From contig NZ_RBWV01000015.1 of the NCBI RefSeq assembly GCF_003634695.1, positions 124,001 to 188,000 of the forward strand: 64,000 nt of DNA, read 5' to 3'. Positions within the stretch are counted from its first letter, which is position 1. Each line of letters starts with the position of its first letter. Position numbers and translations under genes: made by a program. Positions 1-9,307 of the stretch are shown one piece after another. Source of the stretch: Motilibacter peucedani. GTDB taxonomy: Bacteria > Actinomycetota > Actinomycetes > Motilibacterales > Motilibacteraceae. The notes beneath the pieces were generated by a model, which had not been told where the DNA came from, made no database searches, and was given only the letters and a program-made list of their open reading frames with translations.

Positions 1-2
1 GC

Positions 3-323
3 ACGGGCTACTCCTCGCTGGCCTACCTCGAGGGCATGCCGGCCGACGTGCTGAAGGTGGCCAAGGAGCTGGTCGACCCCCTCGCTGAGGGCGCCGGCGG
101 CCGGGTGGTGCAGGCGCTGGTCGGCCTGGCGCACTCCTACGGGCTCACGGTGATCGCCGAGGGCGTCGAGCAGGAGGTGCAGCGCGAGCGGCTCACCGAG
201 CTCGAGGTCGACTGGTTCCAGGGGTGGCTGTTCGGCCGCCCGGTGCCCGCCGACGCGCTGACCGCGCTGCTCGGAGCCGCCTCCCGGCGCGGTCCGGACC
301 TGGCGGCCGCCGCGGCCAACTAG
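3..323 (+). CDS. EAL-domain c-di-GMP phosphodiesterase, C-terminal end
   Basis: This is the 3' end of a gene that enters from the left edge, with 106 codons visible. The reading frame opens with TGYSSLAYL, the segment after the second metal-binding site of EAL domains. It continues through AEGVE (a catalytic Glu in the family) and WFQGWLFGRP, equivalent to the QGYLFGRP end of the domain. EAL proteins hydrolyse cyclic di-GMP to pGpG. The usual LKID motif reads LKVA here: the Lys is kept and the Asp is lost. The EAL motif itself and any N-terminal sensor or GGDEF domain lie outside the window, so activity cannot be judged. The TAG stop also forms the first half of a TAGCCT box in front of glmS. 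Confidence 0.85.
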   Translation, partial: TGYSSLAYLEGMPADVLKVAKELVDPLAEGAGGRVVQALVGLAHSYGLTVIAEGVEQEVQRERLTELEVDWFQGWLFGRPVPADALTALLGAASRRGPDLAAAAAN

Positions 324-326
324 CCT
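321..326 (+). promoter_or_regulatory. Candidate -10 box of a leaderless glmS promoter
   Basis: TAGCCT matches the actinobacterial TANNNT -10 form and ends 7 nt before the glmS ATG. The first three bases are the stop codon of the upstream EAL gene. No Shine-Dalgarno lies between, and no clear -35 is visible. Transcription would start at or next to the ATG. Confidence 0.45.
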
Positions 327-333
327 GGGGTCC

Positions 334-2181
334 ATGTGCGGAATCGTGGGCTACGTCGGCGGCAGGTCAGCTCTGGAGGTCGTGGTGGCCGGTCTGCGCC
401 GGCTGGAGTACCGCGGCTACGACTCCGCGGGCGTGGCGCTGGTCGCCGACGGCAAGCTCGCCACCCGCAAGCGGGCAGGCAAGCTGGCCAACCTCGAGGC
501 GGCGCTGGAGGAGGCGCCCATGCCGCCGAGCACCACCGGGATCGGGCACACGCGCTGGGCCACCCACGGTGCCCCCAACGACCGCAACGCCCACCCGCAC
601 CTCGACGACACGGGCAGCGTGGCGGTCATCCACAACGGCATCATCGAGAACTTCGCCGCCCTGCGCGCCGAGCTCGAGGCCCGTGGCCACGAGCTGGTCT
701 CCGAGACCGACACCGAGGTCGTCGCCCACCTGCTCGCCGACGAGTTCGAGCCCGCCGGCTCCGACCTCGCCGAGGCCCTGCGCCGGGTGTGCGGGCGGCT
801 CCAGGGCGCCTTCACCCTCGTGGTCTCGCACGCCAGCGTCCCAGACGTCGTCGTGGCGGCCCGGCGCAACAGCCCGCTGGTCGTGGGCCGCGGGGAGGGC
901 GAGAACTTCCTCGCCTCCGACGTCGCCGCCTTCATCGCCCACACCCGCAACGCCGTCGAGGTCAGCGACGGCCAGGTCGTCGAGCTGCGCCCCGACTCGA
1001 TCACGATCACCGACTTCGACGGCGTCGAGGCCACGCCGCACGAGTACCACGTCGACTGGGACGCCGCCGCGGCCGAGAAGGGCGGCTACCCCTACTTCAT
1101 GCTCAAGGAGATCGCCGAGCAGCCCAAGGCCGTGGCCGACACGCTGCTGGGCCGGCTGCAGGGCGGCTCGCTCTCGCTCGACGAGGTGCGCATCTCCGAC
1201 GACGACCTGCGCCAGGTCGACAAGGTCATCGTCATCGCCTGCGGCACGAGCTACCACGCCGGGCTGATCGCGAAGTACGCCATCGAGCACTGGACCCGCG
1301 TGCCGGTCGAGGTCGAGGTGGCGAGCGAGTTCCGCTACCGCGACCCGATCGTCGACCGCGACACGCTCGTGGTCGCGATCTCGCAGTCGGGCGAGAGCAT
1401 GGACACGCTGATGGCGGTCCGCCACGCCCGCAAGCAGAAGGCCCGGGTCGTCGCGATCACCAACAGCAACGGCTCGACGATCGCGCGCGAGTCCGACGCG
1501 GTGCTCTACACCCATGCCGGCCCCGAGGTCGGGGTCGCCGCGACCAAGACGTTCATCACCCAGGTCGTGGCGTGCTACCTGCTGGGGCTGTTCCTGGCGC
1601 GCACCCGGGGGACGATGTACGACGACGAGGTCCGCTCGGTCGTGCGCGAGCTCTCCGACATGCCCGAGCACATCGACACGGTGCTCGACACCGTCGAGCC
1701 CGTGCGCGAGCTCGCCCGCTCGCTGGCCGGGGCGCGGGCCGTGCTCTTCCTCGGCCGTCACGTCGGCTACCCGGTGGCGCTGGAGGGCGCGCTCAAGCTC
1801 AAGGAGCTCGCCTACATGCACGCCGAGGCCTTCGCCGCCGGCGAGCTCAAGCACGGCCCGATCGCGCTGATCGAGGACGGCCTGCCGGTGGTCGTGGTGG
1901 TGCCCAGCCCGCGCGGCCGCTCGGTGCTCCACGACAAGATCGTGTCCAACATCCAGGAGGTCCGGGCCCGCGGCGCGCGCACCATCGTCATCGCCGAGGA
2001 GGGCGACGAGGCCGTCGTGCCCTACGCCGACACGGTGATCCGCGTGCCCCAGACCTCGACCCTGCTGGCCCCGCTGGTGTCGACGATCCCGCTGCAGGTC
2101 TTCGCGTGCGAGCTGGCGCTGGCCAAGGGCCTCGACGTCGACCAGCCGCGCAACCTGGCCAAGTCGGTCACGGTCGAGTGA
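334..2181 (+). CDS. glmS: Glutamine--fructose-6-phosphate aminotransferase (isomerizing)
   Basis: GlmS makes glucosamine-6-phosphate from fructose-6-phosphate and glutamine, the entry step to UDP-GlcNAc and peptidoglycan. The protein has 615 residues, the usual length. It starts [10 protein letters not shown], so the N-terminal Cys2 nucleophile of the class II glutaminase domain is in place after Met removal. Two SIS sugar-isomerase domains follow (about 290-430 and 460-600), with [15 protein letters not shown] and the C-terminal NLAKSVTVE signature. It heads an operon: acpS starts inside its stop codon (GTGA overlap). Confidence 0.97.
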   Translation: MCGIVGYVGGRSALEVVVAGLRRLEYRGYDSAGVALVADGKLATRKRAGKLANLEAALEEAPMPPSTTGIGHTRWATHGAPNDRNAHPHLDDTGSVAVIHNGIIENFAALRAELEARGHELVSETDTEVVAHLLADEFEPAGSDLAEALRRVCGRLQGAFTLVVSHASVPDVVVAARRNSPLVVGRGEGENFLASDVAAFIAHTRNAVEVSDGQVVELRPDSITITDFDGVEATPHEYHVDWDAAAAEKGGYPYFMLKEIAEQPKAVADTLLGRLQGGSLSLDEVRISDDDLRQVDKVIVIACGTSYHAGLIAKYAIEHWTRVPVEVEVASEFRYRDPIVDRDTLVVAISQSGESMDTLMAVRHARKQKARVVAITNSNGSTIARESDAVLYTHAGPEVGVAATKTFITQVVACYLLGLFLARTRGTMYDDEVRSVVRELSDMPEHIDTVLDTVEPVRELARSLAGARAVLFLGRHVGYPVALEGALKLKELAYMHAEAFAAGELKHGPIALIEDGLPVVVVVPSPRGRSVLHDKIVSNIQEVRARGARTIVIAEEGDEAVVPYADTVIRVPQTSTLLAPLVSTIPLQVFACELALAKGLDVDQPRNLAKSVTVE

Positions 2182-2537
2182 TCCTCGGGCTCGGCATCGA
2201 CGTCGTCGACGTCGCGCGGTTCATGGCCGTCCTCACGCGCACCCCTCGGCTGCGCGAGCGCGTCTTCACCCCGGCCGAGGGCCGGCTGCCGGCCTCCAGC
2301 CTGGCCGCGCGCTTCGCGGCGAAGGAGGCCCTGGCCAAGTCGCTGGGCGCGCCGGCCGGCCTGCGCTGGCTCGACGCCGAGGTCGTCAGCGACGCGGCCG
2401 GCCGCCCCTCGCTCGTGGTGACCGGCACCGTGGCCGCCTACGCCGCCCGGGTCGGCGTCACCAGCTGGCACGTGTCGCTGAGCCACGACGCGGGCATCGC
2501 CTCCGCCGTGGTGGTCGCCGAAGGAGAGCGCTCGTGA
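2178..2537 (+). CDS. acpS: Holo-[acyl-carrier-protein] synthase
   Basis: AcpS moves 4'-phosphopantetheine from CoA to the conserved serine of apo-acyl carrier protein and so activates fatty-acid synthesis. The 119-residue protein has the three family motifs: [10 protein letters not shown] near the start (with the Mg-binding Asp), [14 protein letters not shown] in the middle (with the catalytic Glu), and WHVSLSHD near the end. The GTG start at 2178 overlaps the glmS stop by four bases, and the stop overlaps the next GTG the same way, so the three genes should be translationally coupled. Upstream in-frame extensions would run through glmS and are not credible. Confidence 0.93.
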   Translation: MILGLGIDVVDVARFMAVLTRTPRLRERVFTPAEGRLPASSLAARFAAKEALAKSLGAPAGLRWLDAEVVSDAAGRPSLVVTGTVAAYAARVGVTSWHVSLSHDAGIASAVVVAEGERS

Positions 2538-3964
2538 GGTACGCCTACGCGGTCGACGACGTACGCAGCGCCGAGGCCGCGCTCGCCGCGACCCTGCCGC
2601 CCGGGACCCTGATGGAGCGCGCCAGCGCCGGCATGGCCGCGGCCTGCCTGCGCCTGCTGCGCGACGCGCGCGGCGGTGCCTACGGCGCCCGCGCGGTCCT
2701 GCTCGTCGGCTCCGGCGACAACGGCGGCGACGCCCTGTTCGTCGGTGCGCGGCTGGCGCGCCGCGGCGTACGCGTCGCTGCCCTGCTGCTCTCCGAGCGG
2801 GTCCACGAGGCCGGCCTCGCCGCCCTGCTCGGCGCCGGGGGCCGCGTCACCGGGTCGCTGGACGAGCTCGACGCCGCCGACCTGGTGCTCGACGGCATCG
2901 TGGGCATCGGCGGGCGGGGCGGGCTGCGGCCCGAGGCGGCCCGGGTGGTGCGCCGGGCCGAGGCCGGCGGGGCGCTGCTGGTCGCGGTCGACGTGCCGAG
3001 CGGGGTGGACGCCGACACCGGCGAGGTCGCGGGCGACGCGGTGCACGCCGACCTCACCCTCTGCGCCGGCGTGCTGAAGCCCGGGCTGCTGGTCGACCCG
3101 GCGGCCGGCTGCGCCGGCCTCGTCGAGGTCGTCGGCATCGGGCTCGAGCCGCTGCTGGGTGCGCCGGCCCTCGAGGTCCTCGACGCCGCCGACGTGGGGG
3201 AGCTGCTGCCCGAGCCGGGTCGCGAGTCCGACAAGTACCGTCGCGGCGTCGTGGGCGTCTCCGCGGGCAGCGACGCCTACCCGGGCGCGGCGGTGCTGTG
3301 CGCCGGCGGCGCCGTGCGCGGCGGCGCGGGCATGGTGCGCTACCTCGGCCCCGAGCACGCCGGGCAGGCGGTGCTCGCGCGCTGGCCGGAGGTGGTCGTG
3401 GGGGACGGGCGCGTCCAGGCCCGGGTCGTCGGCCCGGGCATCGGCGAGCCCGACGACGGCGTGCGCGAGCTCGTGTCCCGGCCGGAGCCGCTGGTGCTCG
3501 ACGCGGCCTCGACCCGACTGCACGCGCTGGTCGGTGGCTCGGCGCTGCTGACTCCGCACGCTGGCGAGCTGACCGCGCTGCTGCAGGCCGACGGCGTCGA
3601 GGTTCGCCGCGAGGACGTCGAGGCCCGCCGGCTGCACTGGGCGCGGCAGGCGGCGGCCCGCACCGGCTCGACCGTGCTGCTCAAGGGATCGACGACCCTG
3701 GTGGTCTCTCCCGACGGGCGGGCCCGCGCCAACCCGACCGGCACCTCGTGGCTGGCGACCGCCGGCTCTGGCGACGTGCTGGCGGGCCTGGCGGGAGCGT
3801 TCCTGGCGCGCGGGCTCGACCCCTTCGACGCCGGCGCCTGCGCCGCCTGGGTCCACGGGCTGGCCGGGAGGCTCTCCAGCGGGGGCGCGCCCACCGACGC
3901 GGGCCGCCTGCTCGACGCGGTGCCCGAGGCGCTGCGGCGGGTCGCCGCCGGTCAGCGGAGCTAG
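2534..3964 (+). CDS. nnr: Bifunctional NAD(P)H-hydrate epimerase / ADP-dependent dehydratase
   Basis: This enzyme repairs damaged NAD(P)H hydrates. The N-terminal YjeF_N half (about residues 1-205) interconverts the R and S epimers. The C-terminal ribokinase-like half (about 220-470) dehydrates the S form using ADP. Visible motifs are [10 protein letters not shown] in the epimerase half, KPGLL at the end of it, and the NPTG...[11 protein letters not shown] phosphate-binding loop of the dehydratase. At 476 residues it has the standard fused length. It is coupled to acpS by a GTGA overlap. Its TAG stop shares the palindrome CTAG with the stop of the convergent VOC gene. Confidence 0.93.
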   Translation: MRYAYAVDDVRSAEAALAATLPPGTLMERASAGMAAACLRLLRDARGGAYGARAVLLVGSGDNGGDALFVGARLARRGVRVAALLLSERVHEAGLAALLGAGGRVTGSLDELDAADLVLDGIVGIGGRGGLRPEAARVVRRAEAGGALLVAVDVPSGVDADTGEVAGDAVHADLTLCAGVLKPGLLVDPAAGCAGLVEVVGIGLEPLLGAPALEVLDAADVGELLPEPGRESDKYRRGVVGVSAGSDAYPGAAVLCAGGAVRGGAGMVRYLGPEHAGQAVLARWPEVVVGDGRVQARVVGPGIGEPDDGVRELVSRPEPLVLDAASTRLHALVGGSALLTPHAGELTALLQADGVEVRREDVEARRLHWARQAAARTGSTVLLKGSTTLVVSPDGRARANPTGTSWLATAGSGDVLAGLAGAFLARGLDPFDAGACAAWVHGLAGRLSSGGAPTDAGRLLDAVPEALRRVAAGQRS

Positions 3965-4359
3965 CCCTGGAGGAGCCCGGGCTCCACCTGGTCGAGGCAC
4001 ATGATGTTGCCCTCGCTGTCCTTGAACCAGGCGGCGCGTCCCATGCCCGGCATGGTGGCGATGCCGCCCGACCAGGAGACGCCCGGCATGTCGTACTGCT
4101 CGAAGGCGACGCCGCGCGAGCTGAGAGCGGCCACCTCGGCCTCGATGTCGTCGACGTGCCACTGCGCGATCGTGTGGCCGGCCAGGCCGGCGAACTCGGT
4201 CTCGTAGAGCAGGAAGGACGTGCCGCCGGAGGTCGTGTAGACGAGGCTCGGCCCGACCTCCTGCGCCGGCTCCAGACCGAGGACCTCGGAGTAGAACCTG
4301 CGGGCCCTGGCGAGGTCCGCAGCGGGGACGTTGGCGTGGACTCGGCTCTCGCTCAGCAT
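3961..4359 (-). CDS. VOC (glyoxalase/bleomycin-resistance fold) family protein
   Basis: The 132-residue protein has two beta-alpha-beta-beta-beta modules: VHANVPAADLARARRFYSEVLGLEP starts the first in the classical way, and FKDSEGNIMCLDQ closes the second. Members range from glyoxalases and dioxygenases to antibiotic-binding proteins, so the substrate cannot be named. The start is well supported by an AGGAGG (reverse complement of 4366-4371) six bases before the ATG. It is a single-gene unit convergent with nnr, and the two stop codons overlap in CTAG. Confidence 0.8.
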   Translation of the reverse strand: MLSESRVHANVPAADLARARRFYSEVLGLEPAQEVGPSLVYTTSGGTSFLLYETEFAGLAGHTIAQWHVDDIEAEVAALSSRGVAFEQYDMPGVSWSGGIATMPGMGRAAWFKDSEGNIMCLDQVEPGLLQG

Positions 4360-4520
4360 CGGGGACCTCCTGGGGGAGGGGCACGGGGCGGTGCCCCGTC
4401 CCTGACGCTAGCCCGAGTGGCGGCGCCGTCAAGAGCTCCGCTGCGCCACCCGGCTGACGACCGCGCAGGTCGGGACACCCGGCGCCGATAGGAGCCCACC
4501 GACAGTGAGGGGCACCTGCG

Positions 4521-6500
4521 ATGAGCGAGACCGGCGAGGGCGCCGCCTTCGTGGCCGTCGTCGTGAACGAGGTGACCGACTACCAGCGCCAGCTCGTCTC
4601 CGGCCTGCAGCAGGGCCTCGCCGGCGCCGGCGTGCCCGTCCTCGTCGCTGTCAGCCACCCCCGCAACGGCCACGACGGCGAGCTGCTCGAGCGGCTCATC
4701 GGCTCCGGGCGCGTGTGCGGAGTCGTGCTCACCGCCCTCGAGGACGAGGGCACCGAGGAGTCGCTGTGCCGGTCGGCTGCCCAGCACGGCGTGGCCGTCG
4801 TCACCGTGTCGCGGCGGATCGCCGGCGTGCCCAACGTCGAGTGCGACAACTCCGCGGGGATGGGCGAGCTGATGGCCCACCTGCTCGACGAGCAGGGCGT
4901 GCGCAGGCCGGTGTTCCTGCAGGGCAACGTCGACAACCCCGACGCCCAGCAGCGCGAGGCCGTCTTCCGCCGCGAGATGGCCGCCCGCGGCCTGCCGGTG
5001 CGCGAGGAGCTGGTGCTGCTCGGCGACTTCCACCGCGAGCCGGCCCACCGCGCGACGGCCCGCCTGCTCGACTCGCCGGCCTGGGCCGCGGCAGCCCCGG
5101 ACGCGGTCGTGGCCTCCAACGACGACATGGCCTACGGCGCGCTCGACGCGCTGCGGCTGCACGGCCTGCGCGTGCCCGACGACGTGCTCGTCAGCGGGTT
5201 CGACGACGTCCCCGCCTCGTCGCCCTCGGGGCACGACCTCACCAGCGTCGACCAGGACCTCGCCGCCCAGGGCCGGGCGGTGGCCACCTCGCTGCTCGAG
5301 CAGCTGGGCGGCGGTGCGGCGCCGGCGCAGCGCCGCGTACCCAGTCGGCTCGTCGTCCGCGGCTCGACCGGCGGAGCGCGCTCGCACGCGGCCGCCGCAG
5401 GAGGTGGCGTCGCCGCCGCCGTGGCGGCGCTCGACCACATCCTCGAGATGAGCCGGTCCTTCTCCGCCGCGGCCGACATCGAGGACGTCGTCGCAGAGCT
5501 CGCCGCCCACCTGCCGCGGCTGCGCCTGCGCAGCTGCTTCCTCGTGCTGGCGCAGGACGAGGTGGCCGGGGGGCCGGCTCACCACGACGTACGCGTCGCG
5601 CTCGCCTGGCTCGACGGCGCGCTGGAGCCGATCGACGGGGTGCCGGCCTTCGACCAGGCCCAGCTGCTGCCGCCCGGGCTGCTGGGACGGCTCGGCGACC
5701 GGGTGCTCGTGCAGGCGCTGTTCTCGGGCAGCCGTCAGCACGGCTACCTGGTCTACGAGCACGACGACGCGGCGGAGCGCTCGCGCATCTCCGACGTGCT
5801 GCAGATCGACCTCAGCCGCGCGCTCGACGGCCTCCACCGCGAGCGGGTGCTGCAGGAGCAGGCAAGCGAGCTCGAGCGGCTGGTGGCGCTGCGCACCGCG
5901 CAGCTCGAGCTCGAGGTTGCCACGCGCCGGGCGGCGGAGGAGGGGCTGCGCCGGGCCAACGCCGAGCTCGAGCGCGCGACGCTGCGCGACGAGCTCACCG
6001 GCATCGCCAACCGCCGAGCCTTCAACGAGGCGCTGCGCCGGCAGTGGGAGCACGCCACCCGGGCGGGCGAGCCGGTCGCGCTGGTGCTGTGCGACGTCGA
6101 CTCGTTCAAGCAGTACAACGACCGCTACGGCCACCAGGCCGGCGACGAGTGCCTGCGCCGGATCGCCGCCGCCCTCGAGGGCGCCGCGTCGCGCGCCGAC
6201 GACCTGGCCAGCCGCTACGGCGGCGAGGAGTTCGCGGTGCTCCTGCCCTCGAGCGGGCCGACGGGCGTCGCCGAGGTCGCCGAGCGGCTGCTGGCCCGCG
6301 TACGCGCGCTGGCCGTCCCGCACGCCGACTCCCCGAGCGGGGTGGTGACCGTGAGCGCCGGCTGGGCGCTCGCCCACCCGCGCCCCGGCGACCCGGCCGA
6401 CGCCCTGGTGCGCGCGGCCGACACCGCGCTCTACGCCGCCAAGCTCGCCGGCCGCGACCGGGCCGAGCGTGCTGCTGTCGAGGACCCTGCGTACAGTTAG
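4521..6500 (+). CDS. LacI-type substrate-binding domain fused to a diguanylate cyclase (GGDEF)
   Basis: The 659-residue protein is a probable cytoplasmic ligand-controlled c-di-GMP synthase. Residues 8-290 form a LacI/periplasmic-binding-protein-like sensor without the DNA-binding helix-turn-helix of LacI, with the SNDDMAYGALDAL and SGFDDVPASS signatures. About 300-440 is a less conserved middle domain. About 440-490 is a predicted coiled coil rich in Leu, Glu and Arg. From about 493 runs the GGDEF domain, beginning RDELTGIANRRAF. The active site is GGEEF (567-571), and an RxxD inhibitory site (RADD) sits five residues upstream, so the enzyme looks catalytically competent and feedback-inhibited. 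There is no signal peptide or membrane segment, so a cytosolic sugar-like ligand is inferred. Confidence 0.88.
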   Translation: MSETGEGAAFVAVVVNEVTDYQRQLVSGLQQGLAGAGVPVLVAVSHPRNGHDGELLERLIGSGRVCGVVLTALEDEGTEESLCRSAAQHGVAVVTVSRRIAGVPNVECDNSAGMGELMAHLLDEQGVRRPVFLQGNVDNPDAQQREAVFRREMAARGLPVREELVLLGDFHREPAHRATARLLDSPAWAAAAPDAVVASNDDMAYGALDALRLHGLRVPDDVLVSGFDDVPASSPSGHDLTSVDQDLAAQGRAVATSLLEQLGGGAAPAQRRVPSRLVVRGSTGGARSHAAAAGGGVAAAVAALDHILEMSRSFSAAADIEDVVAELAAHLPRLRLRSCFLVLAQDEVAGGPAHHDVRVALAWLDGALEPIDGVPAFDQAQLLPPGLLGRLGDRVLVQALFSGSRQHGYLVYEHDDAAERSRISDVLQIDLSRALDGLHRERVLQEQASELERLVALRTAQLELEVATRRAAEEGLRRANAELERATLRDELTGIANRRAFNEALRRQWEHATRAGEPVALVLCDVDSFKQYNDRYGHQAGDECLRRIAAALEGAASRADDLASRYGGEEFAVLLPSSGPTGVAEVAERLLARVRALAVPHADSPSGVVTVSAGWALAHPRPGDPADALVRAADTALYAAKLAGRDRAERAAVEDPAYS

Positions 6501-6520
6501 TTAGCATCAAGCAACGAACT
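6495..6520. promoter_or_regulatory. Candidate MarR operator before the MFS pump
   Basis: AGTTAGTT (6495-6502) and AACGAACT (6513-6520) form an inverted repeat with 7 of 8 matched bases around a 10-bp spacer. It ends 14 bases before the pump ATG and overlaps the stop of the GGDEF gene. The downstream operon ends with a MarR regulator, which would be the expected ligand-responsive repressor of this site. Confidence 0.5.
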
Positions 6521-6534
6521 GACCGGGAGCGCGC

Positions 6535-8268
6535 ATGACGGCCCTGACCCACCGCACCGCGGCCGAGCCGACCAGCCCAGGACCGTCGGACGGACGCCTC
6601 GCCTACAAGTGGGTGGCGCTCAGCAACACGACGCTGGGCATCCTGATGGCCACGGTCAACTCCTCGATCGTGCTCATCTCCCTGCCGGCGGTCTTCCGCG
6701 GCATCGGCCTCGACCCGCTCGCTGCCGGCAACGTGAGCTACCTGCTGTGGCTGCTCATGGGCTACATGCTCGTGACGGCCGTGCTGGTCGTGACGCTGGG
6801 CCGGCTGGGCGACATCTACGGCCGGGTGCGCATCTACAACGCCGGCTTCGCCGTCTTCGCGCTGTCGTCGGCCGCGCTGGCCCTCGTGCCGTTCTCCGGC
6901 GGCGGGGGAGCGCTCTGGCTCATCGGATTCCGCGTCGTGCAGGGCATCGGCGGCTCGATGCTCATGGCCAACTCGACCGCCATCCTCACCGACGCCTTCC
7001 CCGCCCACGAGCGCGGCATGGCGCTCGGCATCAACCAGGTCGCCGGCATCGCGGGCTCGTTCATCGGCCTGGTCGTCGGCGGCGTGCTCTCCGAGTGGGA
7101 CTGGCGGGCCATCTTCTGGGTCAGCGTGCCGCTCGGCGTGCTGGGCACCGTCTGGGCCTACCGCAGCCTGCGCGAGACCTCGACCCGCGGCTCCGGGCGC
7201 ATCGACTGGTGGGGCAACCTGACCTTCGGCGTCGGGCTGACCGCGCTGCTGGCCGGGATCACCTACGGCATCCAGCCCTACGGCGGGCACACCGAGGGCT
7301 GGACCAACCCCTGGGTGCTGCTCGGCATCGTGGGCGGCCTGGCGCTGCTCGTGGTGTTCGTGGCCGTCGAGCGGCGGGTCGACGACCCGATGTTCCACCT
7401 CGAGCTCTTCCGCACCAAGCCCTTCTGGACCGGCGCCACCGGCGTGCTCACCGGCGCGATCGCCCGCGGCGGCCTGCAGTTCATGCTCATCATCTGGCTG
7501 CAGGGCATCTGGCTCCCGCTGCACGGCTACGACTACGAGAGCACCCCGCTGTGGGCGGGCATCTACCTGCTGCCGCTGACGCTGGGCTTCCTCGTGGCGG
7601 GGCCCGTCTCCGGCTACCTGTCGGACCGGCACGGCGCCCTGCCCTTCACCGTCGGCGGGATGTCGCTGATGGCGCTGAGCTTCCTCGGGCTGCTCGCGCT
7701 GCCGACGGACTTCAGCTACTGGGCCTTCGCCACGCTGATCCTGCTCAACGGCGTCGGCGCCGGGCTCTACACCGCGCCCAACATGAGCGCGATCATGGGC
7801 TCCGTGCCGGCCCGCCAGCGCGGTGCGTCCGCCGGCATGGTGTCGACCTTCCAGAACTCCGGCATGGTGCTCTCGATGGGCGTGTTCTTCTCGCTGCTGA
7901 TCGCCGGGCTCGCCGGCTCGCTGCCTCACGCACTGCGTACGGGCCTGGTCGGCCAGGGCGTGTCCAGCAGCGCCGCCGACTCGGTCGCCGGGCTGCCGCC
8001 CGTCGGCACCGTCTTCGCCTCCTTCCTCGGCTACAACCCGATCGGCGCGCTGCTCACGCCCACCGGCGAGCTCGACCGGCTCCCGGCCGCCAACCGCGAC
8101 ACGCTGACCGGCACGAGCTTCTTCCCGCACCTGATCTCGGGCCCCTTCCACGACGGGCTGGTCGTGGTGTTCGTGCTGGCCGCCGTGATGGCGGCGGTCG
8201 CCGCGGTGCTGGCGTGGGTACGCGGTGACACCCGCGCGCACGTGCACGAGGAGAACCGGCCGGCGTGA
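6535..8268 (+). CDS. MFS drug-efflux transporter, DHA2 (14-TM) type
   Basis: The 577-residue integral membrane protein is a probable proton-driven drug exporter. The N-terminal half has NSSIVLISLPAV (TM1 of DHA2 pumps), GRLGDIYGRVRIYNAG (motif A between TM2 and TM3) and GFRVVQGIGGSM (motif B region). The length and hydrophobic pattern fit 14 helices. A MarR regulator starts inside its stop codon, so pump and regulator form one operon. The substrate is unknown. Confidence 0.88.
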   Translation: MTALTHRTAAEPTSPGPSDGRLAYKWVALSNTTLGILMATVNSSIVLISLPAVFRGIGLDPLAAGNVSYLLWLLMGYMLVTAVLVVTLGRLGDIYGRVRIYNAGFAVFALSSAALALVPFSGGGGALWLIGFRVVQGIGGSMLMANSTAILTDAFPAHERGMALGINQVAGIAGSFIGLVVGGVLSEWDWRAIFWVSVPLGVLGTVWAYRSLRETSTRGSGRIDWWGNLTFGVGLTALLAGITYGIQPYGGHTEGWTNPWVLLGIVGGLALLVVFVAVERRVDDPMFHLELFRTKPFWTGATGVLTGAIARGGLQFMLIIWLQGIWLPLHGYDYESTPLWAGIYLLPLTLGFLVAGPVSGYLSDRHGALPFTVGGMSLMALSFLGLLALPTDFSYWAFATLILLNGVGAGLYTAPNMSAIMGSVPARQRGASAGMVSTFQNSGMVLSMGVFFSLLIAGLAGSLPHALRTGLVGQGVSSSAADSVAGLPPVGTVFASFLGYNPIGALLTPTGELDRLPAANRDTLTGTSFFPHLISGPFHDGLVVVFVLAAVMAAVAAVLAWVRGDTRAHVHEENRPA

Positions 8269-8696
8269 CCGAGGTGCCGATGGCGGCCCGGCTGCGGCTG
8301 GTGGTCGGCCGCCTCAACCGCCGCATGCGCGCCGAGGGCGGTGCGGGGCTCTCGCACCTCCCGCTCTCGGCCCTGGTGAGCATCGAGCGGTCCGGCCCGA
8401 TCCGCCTGGGTGAGCTCGCGGCCAAGGAGGGCGTCTCGGCCCCGACCATGAGCCGTGCGCTGCTCGCGCTCGACGAGCGCGGGGCCGTGGAGCGGACGAC
8501 CGACCCGACCGACGCGCGCTCGGTGCTGCTCACGATCAGCCCGGCCGGGCGCGAGCTGCTCGCCACGGTCCGCGAGCACTACACCTCCTCGCTCGCCCGG
8601 CTGCTCTCGCGGCTCGACGGCGACCAGCTGGCCGCCGTCGAGGCGGCCCTGCCCGCGCTGGAGGCGCTCATCGGCGAGGACCCGCCCGCCGGCTGA
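8265..8696 (+). CDS. MarR-family transcriptional regulator
   Basis: The 143-residue winged-helix repressor has LGELAAKEGVSAPTMSRALLALDERG as the recognition region and DPTDARSVLLTISPAGRELL as the wing, both typical of MarR. It begins with GTG in a GTGA overlap with the MFS pump, so it probably controls that pump by binding upstream of it, where an inverted repeat is present at 6495-6520. MarR proteins usually lose DNA binding when they bind a phenolic or drug ligand. Confidence 0.9.
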   Translation: MTEVPMAARLRLVVGRLNRRMRAEGGAGLSHLPLSALVSIERSGPIRLGELAAKEGVSAPTMSRALLALDERGAVERTTDPTDARSVLLTISPAGRELLATVREHYTSSLARLLSRLDGDQLAAVEAALPALEALIGEDPPAG

Positions 8697-8718
8697 GCCG
8701 CTCTGGCACGCTGCCGGG

Positions 8719-9192
8719 GTGACTCGCTGGCTCCCTGAGGACTTCGTGCACCCCCTGCGCGTCGAGCTGCCCACCGGGCACCACCTGCGCCCGATCCGCG
8801 CTGCCGACGTCGACATCGACCTCCCGGCGGTCCTGGGCTCGCGCGAGCGGCTGTGGAGCATCTACGGCGCCGCGTGGGGCTGGCCGCCGGTCGGCATGAC
8901 GCGCCAGCAGGACCTCGACGACCTCGCTCACCACGAGGCCGAGATCGCCGCGCACGAGTCGTTCAACTACGCGCTGCTCGACGAGGGCGAGACCGAGCTG
9001 CTGGGCTGCGTCTACGTCGACCCGTCGCGCGCCCCGGACGTCGACGCCGAGGTCTCGTGGTGGGTCGTCGACCGGCTGGTCGGCACCGAGGTCGAGCGCG
9101 CGCTCGACGAGCTGGTGCCCCGGTGGATCGCCGGGGGCTGGCCGTTCGCCGCGCCGCGGCTGCTCCGCGACGACCTCGGCCCGCTGACGTGA
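8719..9192 (+). CDS. GNAT-like N-acetyltransferase domain protein
   Basis: The 157-residue protein opens with a GNAT-like beta strand (HHLRPIRAADVDIDL) and has a central strand pair, NYALLDEGETELLGCVYVD, like the acetyl-CoA side of the fold. The usual Q/RxxGxG/A loop is not evident and the C-terminal part (VSWWVVDRLVG...) is atypical. It may be a non-catalytic or diverged member. The GTG start lies just after the MarR gene, and an earlier start would overlap MarR. Confidence 0.6.
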   Translation: MTRWLPEDFVHPLRVELPTGHHLRPIRAADVDIDLPAVLGSRERLWSIYGAAWGWPPVGMTRQQDLDDLAHHEAEIAAHESFNYALLDEGETELLGCVYVDPSRAPDVDAEVSWWVVDRLVGTEVERALDELVPRWIAGGWPFAAPRLLRDDLGPLT

Positions 9193-9307
9193 GCGCGGGG
9201 ACGCACCGCGTACCCGGCTCCCGCTCCGCCAGGCCCTAGGCTTCGCAGCGTCGCCTGTCCGCCCGCCAGCTGTCCGCCGCGCAGCTCGCGCGACCGTCTG
9301 TGAGCCC

